From Candidatus Thioglobus sp. (lineage in GTDB: Bacteria; Pseudomonadota; Gammaproteobacteria; PS1; Pseudothioglobaceae), in contig DUCF01000026.1 in the NCBI GenBank assembly GCA_012959965.1, positions 1 to 64,000 of the forward strand: DNA of 64,000 bases, given 5' to 3'. The translations under genes and the position numbers were made by a program. The notes under the pieces were generated by a model. It was not told the DNA's origin, searched no databases, and worked only from the letters and a program-made list of their open reading frames with translations. Shown here one piece after another: positions 19,876 to 28,690 of this stretch (position 1 is the stretch's first letter; every line of letters begins with the position of its first letter).

Positions 19876-20324
19876 TTAAAATCTTAAACCGCCCTCTAGT
19901 TCAATTAAGCAACCATTCATGTGGTGTTTTCGATAGCAAACAAAGCACAAGCGTCATCAGAAATGAAACTGGCGTTGGCGGTAGTCAGGAGGACGCCTGT
20001 ATTAAATGTAGAGACAGTATCGAAATTTGTCTATTTGTAGTTAGTCGGACGCCCTTCAGTCGTAACTATTATCGAGCGTTTGCGGCTGGTGGATTTGCCG
20101 GCCCTTCTTCAGGGTTTGAGTCAACATTGCTAATAGGTGGCAAAGCCCACAATAGTTGTTTGCATGGCAGGACCATACGTCTTATTTACCGTTGCACATG
20201 GCGTACTTATAGGCGGGCACACCTCAAGTTTTGCCTGACGAGCTAGCATTTAGCCCCAGCTTACCAACCCAAGCTGTCCATCGAGAGTGCGACCACTTAA
20301 ACCAACAAAAACTTTATGACTCAC
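19876..20324 (-). pseudogene. Relic of a thiolase gene joined to the 3' end of an SDR gene
   Basis: From a GTG at 20324 one frame gives MSHKVFVGLSGRTLDGQ, resembling the start of the intact thiolase at 33892 (MSEEVYIISGSRTPMG). It continues with ATVNKTYGPAMQTTIVGF against TTVNKMCGSGMQTTIMGF (the catalytic Cys is lost), then SIIVTTEGRPTNYK and LLTTANASFISDDACAL against TITAANASSISDGASAL. In-frame stops occur at codons 25, 65, 68, 72 and 98. Near 19925 a 1-bp shift leads to HMNGCLIELEGGLRF and a stop, almost the C-terminus of the intact SDR (YMNGRLIELDGGLRF, stop at 27936). This is a decayed copy with large internal deletions, not an expressed gene. Confidence 0.85.
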
Positions 20325-20385
20325 GTATCAGGGTGATTGATATTGTGTTGTGTGTATGATGTTGCTTTTTGCCTCTGTTGGCTAA

Positions 20386-20853
20386 TTAAGTTTTGTTGAT
20401 CGGTATTTTGGTTTCTTGCTTTAAAGTAGAAAGTACTACTAATGTTTTTAAGTGCTGGATATCTTGAATGTCTGTCAACTTATGAATGAGAAAATCCTCA
20501 TAGCCACTAATATTTTGGGTAGCAACTTTCAAGAGAAAATCTGCACCGCCAGTAATACGGTGACACTCCAGAACTTCTTGTAAATCAGTTATTTCTTCCG
20601 TAAATCGAAGTAGTGCGTCTTTGCCGTGTCGCGCTAGAGTCACTTCAACATAAGTAAAACAGTTGGTATTAACTTTAGCAGGGTCGACTATGGCAACAAA
20701 CCTTTTAATGTAACCATTGCTTTCCAGTTTTTTAACCCGCTCTAACGTTGTTGGTGGGGACAAGTTGACCATTACTGCGAGGTCACGATTTGTGAGACGG
20801 CCATCGTCTTGAAGAGCGTCTAGGATTTTTCTGTCAATGTTATCGAGCTGCAT
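20386..20853 (-). CDS. Lrp/AsnC family transcriptional regulator
   Basis: A 155-aa DNA-binding protein: N-terminal winged helix-turn-helix (LTNRDLAVMVNLSPPTTLERVKKLESNGYI, residues about 19-48) and a C-terminal RAM/AsnC effector domain starting near residue 65, with VLECHRITGGADFLLKV. Family members bind amino acids and control their metabolism. It lies between leucine-degradation genes and the 2-oxoacid oxidoreductase. Its own promoter carries the same 15-bp site (20946-20960) as those two units, so it is the best candidate for a local, autoregulated controller of branched-chain amino acid catabolism. Confidence 0.93.
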   Translation of the reverse strand: MQLDNIDRKILDALQDDGRLTNRDLAVMVNLSPPTTLERVKKLESNGYIKRFVAIVDPAKVNTNCFTYVEVTLARHGKDALLRFTEEITDLQEVLECHRITGGADFLLKVATQNISGYEDFLIHKLTDIQDIQHLKTLVVLSTLKQETKIPINKT

Positions 20854-20895
20854 GTTGGTTCTATAATGTTAAGTGAGAATTAACAAAATATTTTA

Positions 20896-20961
20896 CTTCA
20901 ATGTTTAGGTATTGCCGAATTATATAAACAATACTTCAATTTAACCAAAACTATATTTTGT
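20896..20961 (-). promoter_or_regulatory. Shared 66-bp promoter/operator block, copy B (Lrp/AsnC gene)
   Basis: Contains the perfectly palindromic-armed site CAAAA-CTATA-TTTTG at 20946-20960. On the minus strand: -35 TTGGTT, 18-bp spacer, consensus -10 TATAAT at 20924-20919, about 65 bp before the regulator start. By hand count about 48 of 66 bases match copy A. Confidence 0.65.
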
Positions 20962-21044
20962 TCGTTTAATTATAGCCGGGGAGAATTGCGTCTACACCAT
21001 CAAACCTTGCCCCAGCAACAAAACACCAGGTGCCAGGTTTTGAA

Positions 21045-22211
21045 TCATTTTGTCTCCGAAAACAACTCGCGACCAATCAGCATGCGCCGTATTTCGGAAG
21101 TACCCGCCCCTATTTCGTAGAGTTTGGCGTCTCGCAATAGGCGTCCAGCTGAAAACTCATTGGTATAGCCATTTCCACCTAAAGTTTGGATTGTTTGCAA
21201 GGCCATTTGAGTTGCGGCTTCTGCGCTCATTAAAATACATCCGGCAGCATCCTTACGTGTTGTTTCGCCTCGATCACAAGCCTGAGCGACTGCATAGACA
21301 TATGCACGTTGTGATGATAGGGTGGTATACATGTCAGCAATTTTTCCTTGCATTAGCTGGAATTGGCCAATAGGGCGATCAAATTGTTCGCGTTCATGAA
21401 TGTAAGGCACAACAACATCCATACACGCTTGCATTATTCCAAGGGGGCCGCCAGACAACACCAGGCGCTCATAATCCAGCCCACTCATCAGAACTTTGAC
21501 GCCCCCACCAACAACCCCAAGCACGTTCTCCGCCGGCACTTCGCAGTTTTGAAATACCAATTCACAAGTATTCGAGCCCCTCATCCCAAGCTTGTCAAGT
21601 TTTTGCGAAGTTGAAAATCCTGCCATCGCTCTTTCAACAATAAATGCAGTAATTCCCTTTGAGCCTGCCGCCATATCGGTTTTTGCATAAACCACTAATG
21701 TGTCTGCATCTGGGCCATTCGTAATCCACATTTTGCTACCATTTAAGATGTAGGTGTCGCCATTTTTTTTTGCTGACAAACGCATATTTACAACATCAGA
21801 TCCGGCACCTGTTTCACTCATAGCCAGTGCGCCAACATTCTCACCAGTTATTAATTTTGGCAAATATCTCTGGCGTTGTTCCTCAGAACCATTGCGCTGA
21901 ATTTGATTAATACATAAATTAGAATGAGCGCCGTAACTCAAACCTACAGAGGCCGAAGCTCTAGATATTTCCTCCACTGCTATAACGTGGGCTAGATAGC
22001 CCATCCCCGCTCCACCATAGCACTCTGAGGCAGTAATTCCAAGCAAACCCATGTCGCCCATTTTTTTCCACAAATCTTGTGGAAATTCGTTCTCCTTATC
22101 AATTTGTGCTGCGCGAGGCGCTATTTCTTCTTGTGCAAACTTGAAGAGTTCATCACGCAACATTTCAATTTCTGCTGAGTGGTTAAATTGTAATTTTGGA
22201 TAAGAAATCAT
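21045..22211 (-). CDS. liuA: Isovaleryl-CoA dehydrogenase
   Basis: FAD enzyme oxidising isovaleryl-CoA to 3-methylcrotonyl-CoA in leucine degradation. It is 388 aa. The catalytic glutamate is in the isovaleryl-specific motif [15 protein letters not shown], while the C-terminal position used by other acyl-CoA dehydrogenases is Gly ([13 protein letters not shown]), the diagnostic pattern of this subfamily. It is last in the liuB-C-D-E-A order, 50 bp after liuE. Electrons would pass to ETF, which is not encoded here. Confidence 0.95.
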   Translation of the reverse strand: MISYPKLQFNHSAEIEMLRDELFKFAQEEIAPRAAQIDKENEFPQDLWKKMGDMGLLGITASECYGGAGMGYLAHVIAVEEISRASASVGLSYGAHSNLCINQIQRNGSEEQRQRYLPKLITGENVGALAMSETGAGSDVVNMRLSAKKNGDTYILNGSKMWITNGPDADTLVVYAKTDMAAGSKGITAFIVERAMAGFSTSQKLDKLGMRGSNTCELVFQNCEVPAENVLGVVGGGVKVLMSGLDYERLVLSGGPLGIMQACMDVVVPYIHEREQFDRPIGQFQLMQGKIADMYTTLSSQRAYVYAVAQACDRGETTRKDAAGCILMSAEAATQMALQTIQTLGGNGYTNEFSAGRLLRDAKLYEIGAGTSEIRRMLIGRELFSETK

Positions 22212-22261
22212 AAATAATGCCTCGTAATTTAATTTGAAATTTTTGAAATACTAAATGCCGC

Positions 22262-23122
22262 TTATCGCCCAAGATACGAAGAAATAAACTGACTTGTCTC
22301 TTCAACAGCAGCCACGTCAACCCCGGTTTCAATTCCAAGCCGATGAAGCATATTAAGCACATCCTCACTTGCAACATTGCCACTAGACCCTGGCGCATAA
22401 GGGCAGCCACCCAAGCCTGCAACAGAGGAGTCGACAACACTCACACCCATCTCAAGGCCAGCATATATATTGTCAAGAGCGCGGCCATAAGTATCATGAA
22501 AATGTAGCGCCAAATTTTTTACCGGCACAACCTTTGTAACTGCATCGAGCATGGCTCGCACCCCCTCAGGCGTACCTACACCAATTGTGTCGCCCAATGA
22601 TATTTCATAACATCCTGCTTCGTATAATTCGCTCGCTACCTTAGCAACAGCGCTGGGTGCGGTATCGCCCTCATAGGGGCAGCCAACAACACACGACACA
22701 TAACCACGCACGGGTATGTTCGCCTTTTGCGCCATCTCCATAATAGGTGCAAACCGAGCAAAACTCTGTTCAATTGAGCAATTAATATTTTTTAAAGAAA
22801 ACGTCTCGGATGCGGCAGCAAAAACAGCTACTGTTTGAACGCCCGCACTGAGTGCTGCCTCCATGCCGCGAACATTAGGTACCAACACGGGATAAACAGT
22901 GCCTTTTTTGCGCTTAATGCCTGCCATAACCTCTGCGTGATCGGCCATTTGTGGCACTGCTTTTGGCGAAACAAAACTGGTCGCCTCAACATGAGTAAAA
23001 CCTGCATTTGCCAACCGCTCTATCAAGTCAATCTTTACCGAAGTGGCTATGGATTGCGATTCATTTTGTAAACCATCACGCGGCCCCACTTCGTATATCT
23101 GTACGTATTTAGGCAGCATCAT
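22262..23122 (-). CDS. liuE: Hydroxymethylglutaryl-CoA lyase
   Basis: Cleaves HMG-CoA to acetyl-CoA and acetoacetate, the final leucine step. I chose the ATG at 23122 (286 aa, preceded by AAGGTGAG), which overlaps liuD by 14 bp; the frame is open further upstream. DRE-TIM barrel features: [12 protein letters not shown] near the N-terminus, [20 protein letters not shown] (metal His pair) and the C-terminal [12 protein letters not shown] loop with the active-site Cys. Confidence 0.95.
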   Translation of the reverse strand: MMLPKYVQIYEVGPRDGLQNESQSIATSVKIDLIERLANAGFTHVEATSFVSPKAVPQMADHAEVMAGIKRKKGTVYPVLVPNVRGMEAALSAGVQTVAVFAAASETFSLKNINCSIEQSFARFAPIMEMAQKANIPVRGYVSCVVGCPYEGDTAPSAVAKVASELYEAGCYEISLGDTIGVGTPEGVRAMLDAVTKVVPVKNLALHFHDTYGRALDNIYAGLEMGVSVVDSSVAGLGGCPYAPGSSGNVASEDVLNMLHRLGIETGVDVAAVEETSQFISSYLGR

Positions 23123-25097
23123 TCTCACCTTCTTCTTGCTCAATCTCAATCAATAAAGTGCCTTCTTGAACTTGATCGCCCGGTGCGATATGCACACCTT
23201 TGACCCCACCATCGCAATTCGCTGCAAGGGTTGTCTCAACCTTCATGCTGTCCATCACAAGTAGTGGCTGACCTTTGCTAACAAAAGACCCTGTTTCTAC
23301 CATGACCTGCACAATCGAACCCGGCATGGGCGCAACAATGCGCCCACCGTTTGCGTCAACAATATCACCATCCAGCTCCGGGGCGAACAAGTGCAGATCA
23401 ACAACGCGGCCATTAGAGAAAATGGTGATGTTTTTCTTGTGGGATAGAACCACAGCATACGCCTCAACTCCGTCAATCAAGGCCTTGAGTGCGCCCTCGT
23501 GATAAGACAACAGCTTAACTTGGCCAATACCCTCCACATCTAAAGATTCGCCATGACATGTCGCCAACACATGAATGACTTCGCCTTTATTCACCAAACT
23601 CAGGCTGCGCTGCATAGCACTATCACCTATTCGCCAGTTATCGTGGGTATTCCACGGGCTCACTGCTGAGGATTGAGCGTCCAGTCCCAATAAATAAAAC
23701 AAAGCAGCTAAGGCTATTTCATTCTCGGTTGTTCTGGCATAAGTTTCTGGAATCAAATCTTGCTCATAACGCGCAATAAAGCCGGTATCGATCACGGCGT
23801 CTATAAAAACATTGTGGTCAAATACGCTCGCTACAAATTCTTGGTTACTTGGCAAGCCGCCCATATAAGTACGACGCAACAATTCAGCCATGTTTAGTGC
23901 TGCGCTAGTGCGGTCTTCACCCCATGTCACCAATTTAGCCACCATCGGGTCGTAATGAACGCTCACAGAGTCGCCAGTCTCAATGCCTGTGTCAACACGC
24001 ATGTATTGATTCTGCTGAGGATAAGAAAAATGATGAACACGGCCAGTTTGGGGCATAAAGCCCTTTGACGGGTCTTCGGCATAAAGTCTCGATTCAAAAG
24101 CATGGCCATTAATGGCAATATCGTCTTGAGGCAGCGGCAACACCTCTCCGCAGGCAACGCGCAACTGCCATTCAACTAGATCTTGCCCAGTAATCATTTC
24201 AGTCACTGGATGCTCAACCTGTAAACGAGTGTTCATTTCCATAAAATAAAAAGTATCGCCCTGAACAATGAATTCAACCGTTCCCGCGCCATAGTAATCA
24301 ATCGCTTGGGCAGCCCGTACAGCGGCGTTGCATATTTCAATGCGAAATTTATCTGATATGTTTGGTGCAGGCGCCTCTTCCACTACCTTTTGATGGCGCC
24401 TTTGTAAGGAGCAATCACGTTCGAATAAATGCACCACGTTGCCCTGCCTATCGCCAAAAACCTGAACTTCGATATGGCGTGGCTGGATAAGATATTTCTC
24501 GATTAGGAGGTGGTCATTAGCAAAGGCTGCACTTGATTCGCGCCTGCATGTTGCTAAGGCCCCAATAAAATCAGACGCGTGTTCAACTAAGCGCATACCC
24601 TTACCGCCACCGCCAGCAACCGCCTTAATCAAAACTGGATAGCCTATCTCTTCGGCCTTTTCGGCAAGAAAATTATCGTCCTGCTGCTCGCCTTGATACC
24701 CTGGCACAACCGGCACGCCGGCCTTACTCATAATATCTTTGGCGCAATCCTTTAGCCCCATCGCAGAAATAGAATCCGCAGAAGGTCCAATAAACACCAG
24801 TCCAGAGGCGACGCATGCACGCTCAAAATTGGCATTTTCTGATAAAAACCCGTAGCCTGGATGAATAGCCTCTGCACCACAATCTAGCGCAGCTTTAATG
24901 ATAGTATCGCCCCTAAGGTACGATTCACTGGACGCCGGCTCACCAATACAAACAGCCTCATCTGCCATTCGCACATGTAGTGCTCGCCTATCAGCAGTGG
25001 AATAAACCGCGACACTTTTGACGCCCATTTTTCGGGCTGTTTTTATAACGCGACAAGCAATTTCTCCGCGATTAGCTATCAGTATTTTTTCAAACAT
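23109..25097 (-). CDS. liuD: Methylcrotonyl-CoA carboxylase, biotin-carrying alpha subunit
   Basis: Carboxylates biotin with ATP and bicarbonate for conversion of 3-methylcrotonyl-CoA to 3-methylglutaconyl-CoA. It is 662 aa. The biotin carboxylase domain fills residues 1-450 (glycine-rich [48 protein letters not shown]). A linker domain and a C-terminal biotinyl domain follow. The biotinylation motif reads MDSMKVE instead of the usual AMKM context, an uncommon variant that keeps the lysine. Upstream is liuC (33-bp gap), downstream liuE (overlap). Confidence 0.95.
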   Translation of the reverse strand: MFEKILIANRGEIACRVIKTARKMGVKSVAVYSTADRRALHVRMADEAVCIGEPASSESYLRGDTIIKAALDCGAEAIHPGYGFLSENANFERACVASGLVFIGPSADSISAMGLKDCAKDIMSKAGVPVVPGYQGEQQDDNFLAEKAEEIGYPVLIKAVAGGGGKGMRLVEHASDFIGALATCRRESSAAFANDHLLIEKYLIQPRHIEVQVFGDRQGNVVHLFERDCSLQRRHQKVVEEAPAPNISDKFRIEICNAAVRAAQAIDYYGAGTVEFIVQGDTFYFMEMNTRLQVEHPVTEMITGQDLVEWQLRVACGEVLPLPQDDIAINGHAFESRLYAEDPSKGFMPQTGRVHHFSYPQQNQYMRVDTGIETGDSVSVHYDPMVAKLVTWGEDRTSAALNMAELLRRTYMGGLPSNQEFVASVFDHNVFIDAVIDTGFIARYEQDLIPETYARTTENEIALAALFYLLGLDAQSSAVSPWNTHDNWRIGDSAMQRSLSLVNKGEVIHVLATCHGESLDVEGIGQVKLLSYHEGALKALIDGVEAYAVVLSHKKNITIFSNGRVVDLHLFAPELDGDIVDANGGRIVAPMPGSIVQVMVETGSFVSKGQPLLVMDSMKVETTLAANCDGGVKGVHIAPGDQVQEGTLLIEIEQEEGENDAA

Positions 25098-25130
25098 AAA
25101 ATATTAATACCTCCACAGCATATATCAAGC

Positions 25131-25913
25131 TCAAAACTTTGCCTTACGTTTTTCCAAGAAGGCCGACAAGCCTTCTTTTGCCTCATCGCTTGCTCGAACT
25201 GCAGCAACGCGATTAGCACTATCTTTAATCAGTTCGGCATTGATGGCTTTTCCAGTGAAATCTAAACAAAGCCTCTTTGCCTCTGCGACAGCCAAAGGCC
25301 CATTCGACTTTACTTCTTTTAAAATACCTTGAAGCTGCTCGGACATGTCGTCTTGATCTTCGGCTGCAATATGCACTAAGCCAATCTTGTGTGCTTGTTC
25401 AACACCAAAGCGCTCGCCAGTCTGGAAGTAGCGGCGCGCTTGACGCATACCAATTGCTGCTAGAACATAAGGCGAAATCGTCGCTGGTATTAAACCTAAC
25501 TTTACTTCCGACAATGAAAATTTTGCCGTATTATCGGCAATTACAATATCACAACAACAAACCAGCCCCATACCGCCACCCATGGCCGCTCCCTGTACAC
25601 AGGCAATCGTTAATTTTGGTAAGCGGTTCAGCTTATCCAGCATACTCGCCAAGCCGAGGGCGTCGGCCTGATTCTGTTCTTGGCTAAAAGTCGCTGCACG
25701 CTTCATCCAGTTTAAATCTGCACCGGCAGAAAAACTCTTTCCCGAGCCCCGTAATACTAGGGCAATAACATCTTTTCGTTCAGAGAGCTCATCAAATACC
25801 TCGCTGAGTCGTGCAATCATCGCTTCATCAAAGGCATTGTGCACGACACCGCGATTAAGGGTGACACTTGCCACGCCGCTGTCAATATTAAGTACTACAA
25901 CATCATTGCTCAT
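25131..25913 (-). CDS. liuC: Methylglutaconyl-CoA hydratase
   Basis: Enoyl-CoA hydratase/crotonase family enzyme of 260 aa converting 3-methylglutaconyl-CoA to HMG-CoA. Oxyanion-hole segments are GSGKSFSAGADLNWMK (near residue 60) and CVQGAAMGGGMGLVCCCD (near 110); the ADLNWMK stretch is typical of the LiuC subgroup. It sits between the two methylcrotonyl-CoA carboxylase subunit genes, 20 bp after liuB, which fixes its role. Confidence 0.93.
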   Translation of the reverse strand: MSNDVVVLNIDSGVASVTLNRGVVHNAFDEAMIARLSEVFDELSERKDVIALVLRGSGKSFSAGADLNWMKRAATFSQEQNQADALGLASMLDKLNRLPKLTIACVQGAAMGGGMGLVCCCDIVIADNTAKFSLSEVKLGLIPATISPYVLAAIGMRQARRYFQTGERFGVEQAHKIGLVHIAAEDQDDMSEQLQGILKEVKSNGPLAVAEAKRLCLDFTGKAINAELIKDSANRVAAVRASDEAKEGLSAFLEKRKAKF

Positions 25914-25933
25914 AAGTTATCCATATACATTGT

Positions 25934-27541
25934 CTACATTCTGAATACACCGTAACTTGTCTCGTCTATTGGCGCATTTAAACTCGCTGCGAGTGCCAAG
26001 CTCAAAATGCGTCGTGTATCAGCCGGATCGATCACACCATCATCCCACAGTCGTGCTGAGGCGTAATAAGGATGTCCTTCACGCTCGTATTTTTGCGTTA
26101 TAGGTGCTCTAAATTTCGCCTCATCTTCGGCAGACCAGCTGCTGCCATCGCGCTCCATTTTGCTGCGCGTCACCGTGGCCATAACACCTGCTGCCTGCTC
26201 ACCACCCATTACCGAAATACGTGCGTTCGGCCACATCCACAAAAAACGTGGATCGAAAGCTCTGCCACACATGCCATAATTTCCAGCGCCGAAAGAGCCG
26301 CCGATAATCACCGTAAATTTAGGTACACGCGAGCAAGAGACAGCGGTTACCATCTTTGCTCCATCTTTTGCAATACCGCCAGTTTCGTATTTTTCACCAA
26401 CCATAAAGCCAGTGATATTCTGCAAGAAAACAAGCGGGATTCCGCGCTGATTGCACAGCTCTATAAAATGAGTGCCTTTTAAGGCGCTCTCGGAAAACAG
26501 TACGCCATTATTTGCAATAATGCCTACAGGCATTCCTTCGATATGCGCAAAACCTGTGATCAGCGTTATACCGTAACGCGCCTTGAATTCATCAAATTCA
26601 CTGCCGTCCACCAAGTGGGCAATAATATCGCGCACATCAAATGCCGTTTTCAATTCAGTTGGAATGACCCCGTAAACGTCCTGCGGATCATACAAAGGCT
26701 CTTGCGGCTCTATTTCTGCAACAGATCCCAGCTTCTTACGATTTAAATTAGTAATAGCGCTACGTGCCAAGTCCAGTGCGTGCTCATCATTGTCTGCCAA
26801 ATGATCGGCCACACCCGAAACCCTAGTGTGTACATCACCACCACCCAAAGCCTCTGCTGTTACCTCTTCTCCAGTAGCCGCTTTCACCAGAGGTGGACCA
26901 GCGAGAAATATGGTCGCCTGATTCTTAACAATAATACTTTCATCGCTCATTGCAGGAACATATGCACCGCCAGCAGTGCAAGAGCCCATAACAACAGCAA
27001 CCTGTGGAATGCCTCTGGCTGACATATTGGCTTGATTATAAAAAATTCGACCAAAATGATCACGGTCTGGAAAAACCTCATCTTGATTAGGTAAGTTAGC
27101 ACCGCCAGAATCCACTAGATAAATACAAGGTAAATTATTTTGCAGTGCAATTTCTTGAGCTCGCAGATGTTTTTTTACAGTAAGTGGGTAGTAGGTTCCG
27201 CCTTTCACTGTTGCGTCGTTACAAACAATCACAACCTCAAGGCCAGACACCCGGCCAAGACCTGTAATCACTCCTGCCGCTGGTATTTCAACATCGTAGA
27301 ACTCGTGAGCCGCCAAAGGCGAAAATTCCAAAAAGGGAGAGCCGGCATCTAACAGTCGGTCAATACGCTCACGTGGTAATAATTTGCCGCGCCCCGTGTG
27401 GCGTTCTCTTGCGGCTTCGCCGCCACCCAGTGCAATGCGTGCAAGCAGGGTGTTAAGGTCAGCAACCAATGCGATCATCGCATCGCGATTTACCTTAAAG
27501 GCGTCACTTGCAGAATCAATGGTTAAACGAAGTTGTGGCAT
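25934..27541 (-). CDS. liuB: Methylcrotonyl-CoA carboxylase, carboxyltransferase beta subunit
   Basis: Transfers the carboxyl group from biotin to 3-methylcrotonyl-CoA. It is 535 aa of the acyl-CoA carboxyltransferase family, with [30 protein letters not shown] and [16 protein letters not shown] in the N-terminal half and [31 protein letters not shown] in the C-terminal half, all typical of MCC beta. It is the first large gene of the liu operon. Its ATG overlaps the stop of a small upstream frame (TGATG at 27543-27539), implying coupling. Confidence 0.95.
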   Translation of the reverse strand: MPQLRLTIDSASDAFKVNRDAMIALVADLNTLLARIALGGGEAARERHTGRGKLLPRERIDRLLDAGSPFLEFSPLAAHEFYDVEIPAAGVITGLGRVSGLEVVIVCNDATVKGGTYYPLTVKKHLRAQEIALQNNLPCIYLVDSGGANLPNQDEVFPDRDHFGRIFYNQANMSARGIPQVAVVMGSCTAGGAYVPAMSDESIIVKNQATIFLAGPPLVKAATGEEVTAEALGGGDVHTRVSGVADHLADNDEHALDLARSAITNLNRKKLGSVAEIEPQEPLYDPQDVYGVIPTELKTAFDVRDIIAHLVDGSEFDEFKARYGITLITGFAHIEGMPVGIIANNGVLFSESALKGTHFIELCNQRGIPLVFLQNITGFMVGEKYETGGIAKDGAKMVTAVSCSRVPKFTVIIGGSFGAGNYGMCGRAFDPRFLWMWPNARISVMGGEQAAGVMATVTRSKMERDGSSWSAEDEAKFRAPITQKYEREGHPYYASARLWDDGVIDPADTRRILSLALAASLNAPIDETSYGVFRM

Positions 27542-27660
27542 CAGAGATCCCCTCGTAATTGAGTGCCAGCAGCGCTTAAGTCGGCAAATTTAAGATGCTG
27601 CTCTGCAAAAAAATTTATGTCAATATTTTTTAATTTCATGGCGAATTCAGTCCTGTTCAT
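27541..27660 (-). CDS. Small leader ORF translationally coupled to liuB (hypothetical)
   Basis: An open frame of 39 codons starts at ATG 27660 (or 32 codons from ATG 27639) and ends in a TGA that overlaps the liuB ATG. The shorter product begins [18 protein letters not shown] and ends AGTQLRGDL; its last codons form the liuB ribosome-binding region (GAGGGG). No similarity recognised. It may be a leader peptide setting liuB translation, a small protein, or chance. Leucine is 5 of 32 residues, not enough for a classical leucine attenuator. Confidence 0.35.
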   Translation of the reverse strand: MNRTEFAMKLKNIDINFFAEQHLKFADLSAAGTQLRGDL

Positions 27661-27815
27661 ACACTAAAGCCTAGGGCTCTTTTCCTTTGCTAGTTTTCTA
27701 TACAGCCAACGGTCTTAGACATTTGCACAAGACCCTCGAAATTTTTTCTGTTGATTTTTTGTTATCCTTCACGGAGCTAAAAAACTCCACAATCAGTAAT
27801 TAACTAAATATTATA

Positions 27816-27881
27816 CTGAAATAATTATATATTTCCTAATTAAGTAAATAATATTTAAGTTTAATCAAAACTATATTCTGT
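27816..27881 (-). promoter_or_regulatory. Shared 66-bp promoter/operator block, copy C (liu operon)
   Basis: Contains CAAAACTATATTCTG at 27866-27880. Minus-strand promoter elements in the same register as copies A and B: TTGATT, 18-bp spacer, CTTAAT. The predicted leader to liuB is about 290 nt and includes the small ORF. Confidence 0.65.
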
Positions 27882-27883
27882 CA

Positions 27884-27902
27884 TCAACAAGCTCCTTGTT
27901 GA
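27884..27902. terminator. Hairpin downstream of the SDR gene, weak terminator candidate
   Basis: Perfect 8-bp arms TCAACAAG / CTTGTTGA around CTC, 34 bp after the SDR stop. The T run (27914-27921) is on the plus strand, so termination of minus-strand transcripts is doubtful. Confidence 0.3.
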
Positions 27903-27935
27903 GATGGGCGCTCCTTTTTTTGTTAGAAAGTAAGC

Positions 27936-28688
27936 TTAAAACCTAAGCCCACCATCCAGTTCAATTAAACGGCCATTCATATAGTCGTTTTCAATAACAA
28001 ATAAGATGGCTTGTGCCAATTCTTTACGATCACCCAAACGCCTTACTGGTATCATTTTTTCTATACGCTCCAACGCTTCTGGCTTCATAGAATCGGTCAT
28101 GTCGGTGGATATAACCCCGGGTGCAATGCCGACTGCACGAATATTAAAGCGTGCAAGTTCACGCGACCAAGTGGTGACTAAAGATGCTACGCCAGCCTTG
28201 CTTGCGGCGTAGTTACTTTGGCCAATATTACCCGACTTGGCAATGCTGGAAATATTAACAATAACCCCGCCGTTACCCGCTTGAGCCATAGCAGAAGCCG
28301 CTTCACGACCACACAAAAAAGTGCCTGTCAGGTTAACGTCAATCACAGATTGCCAGTGACTAAGGCTCATCTTATCCTGAAGCTCGCCATCTTTCACTTT
28401 GATGAGCATGCCATCACGCAGAATACCTGCGTTGTTGACTAGGCCGTCTAAACGGCCAAAATCATTGACTATTTTCGCAAACACTTCCTCTACTTGTTTC
28501 TCGTCTGCAACGTTACAAGCATAACCGCGACTGCTGCTGTTGCAGGATGATGCAGCTTCCTGCGCGACTTTTTCATCCAAATCAATGATAGCGCAGAGAG
28601 CGCCTTTACTGGCAATAAGCTGTCCTATTGCCAAACCCAAACCACGGGCACCGCCGGTAATAACGAAAACACAACCCTGAACTTGCAT
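27936..28688 (-). CDS. Short-chain dehydrogenase, probable 3-hydroxy(-2-methyl)acyl-CoA dehydrogenase
   Basis: NAD(P)-dependent SDR of 250 aa: cofactor motif GGARGLGLAIG near residue 12, NNAG in LVNNAGILRDGM, catalytic Ser in VNISSIAKSGN, and Tyr/Lys in NYAASKAG. C-terminal GRLIELDGGLRF is typical of 3-hydroxyacyl-CoA dehydrogenase-like SDRs. Last gene of the six-gene Ile/Val operon, 2 bp after mmsB. The isoleucine route needs a 2-methyl-3-hydroxybutyryl-CoA dehydrogenase and no other candidate is in the operon, so this role is likely but inferred. Confidence 0.88.
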   Translation of the reverse strand: MQVQGCVFVITGGARGLGLAIGQLIASKGALCAIIDLDEKVAQEAASSCNSSSRGYACNVADEKQVEEVFAKIVNDFGRLDGLVNNAGILRDGMLIKVKDGELQDKMSLSHWQSVIDVNLTGTFLCGREAASAMAQAGNGGVIVNISSIAKSGNIGQSNYAASKAGVASLVTTWSRELARFNIRAVGIAPGVISTDMTDSMKPEALERIEKMIPVRRLGDRKELAQAILFVIENDYMNGRLIELDGGLRF

Positions 28689-28690
28689 AT

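Larger units (their letters stand above)
19584..20385. other. 802-bp region with no intact gene: leader, promoter block and gene relic
   Basis: On the minus strand from high to low coordinate it holds a decayed thiolase/SDR (20324-19876), the 66-bp shared promoter block (19746-19681) and an iorAB leader with a 8-bp inverted repeat (19667-19627). I see nothing recognisable at 19760-19870. Confidence 0.8.
27542..27935. other. Intergenic region upstream of liuB
   Basis: A 394-bp region: on the minus strand a hairpin (27902-27883), promoter block C (27881-27816), about 150 bp with nothing recognisable except a weak GGAG/CTCC hairpin at about 27774-27790, then the small coupled ORF 27660-27541. 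Confidence 0.6.

Noticed and set aside
21000-21044. Possible terminator after liuA.
   Set aside because: The CAAAAC...GTTTTG arms are imperfect and lack a T run.
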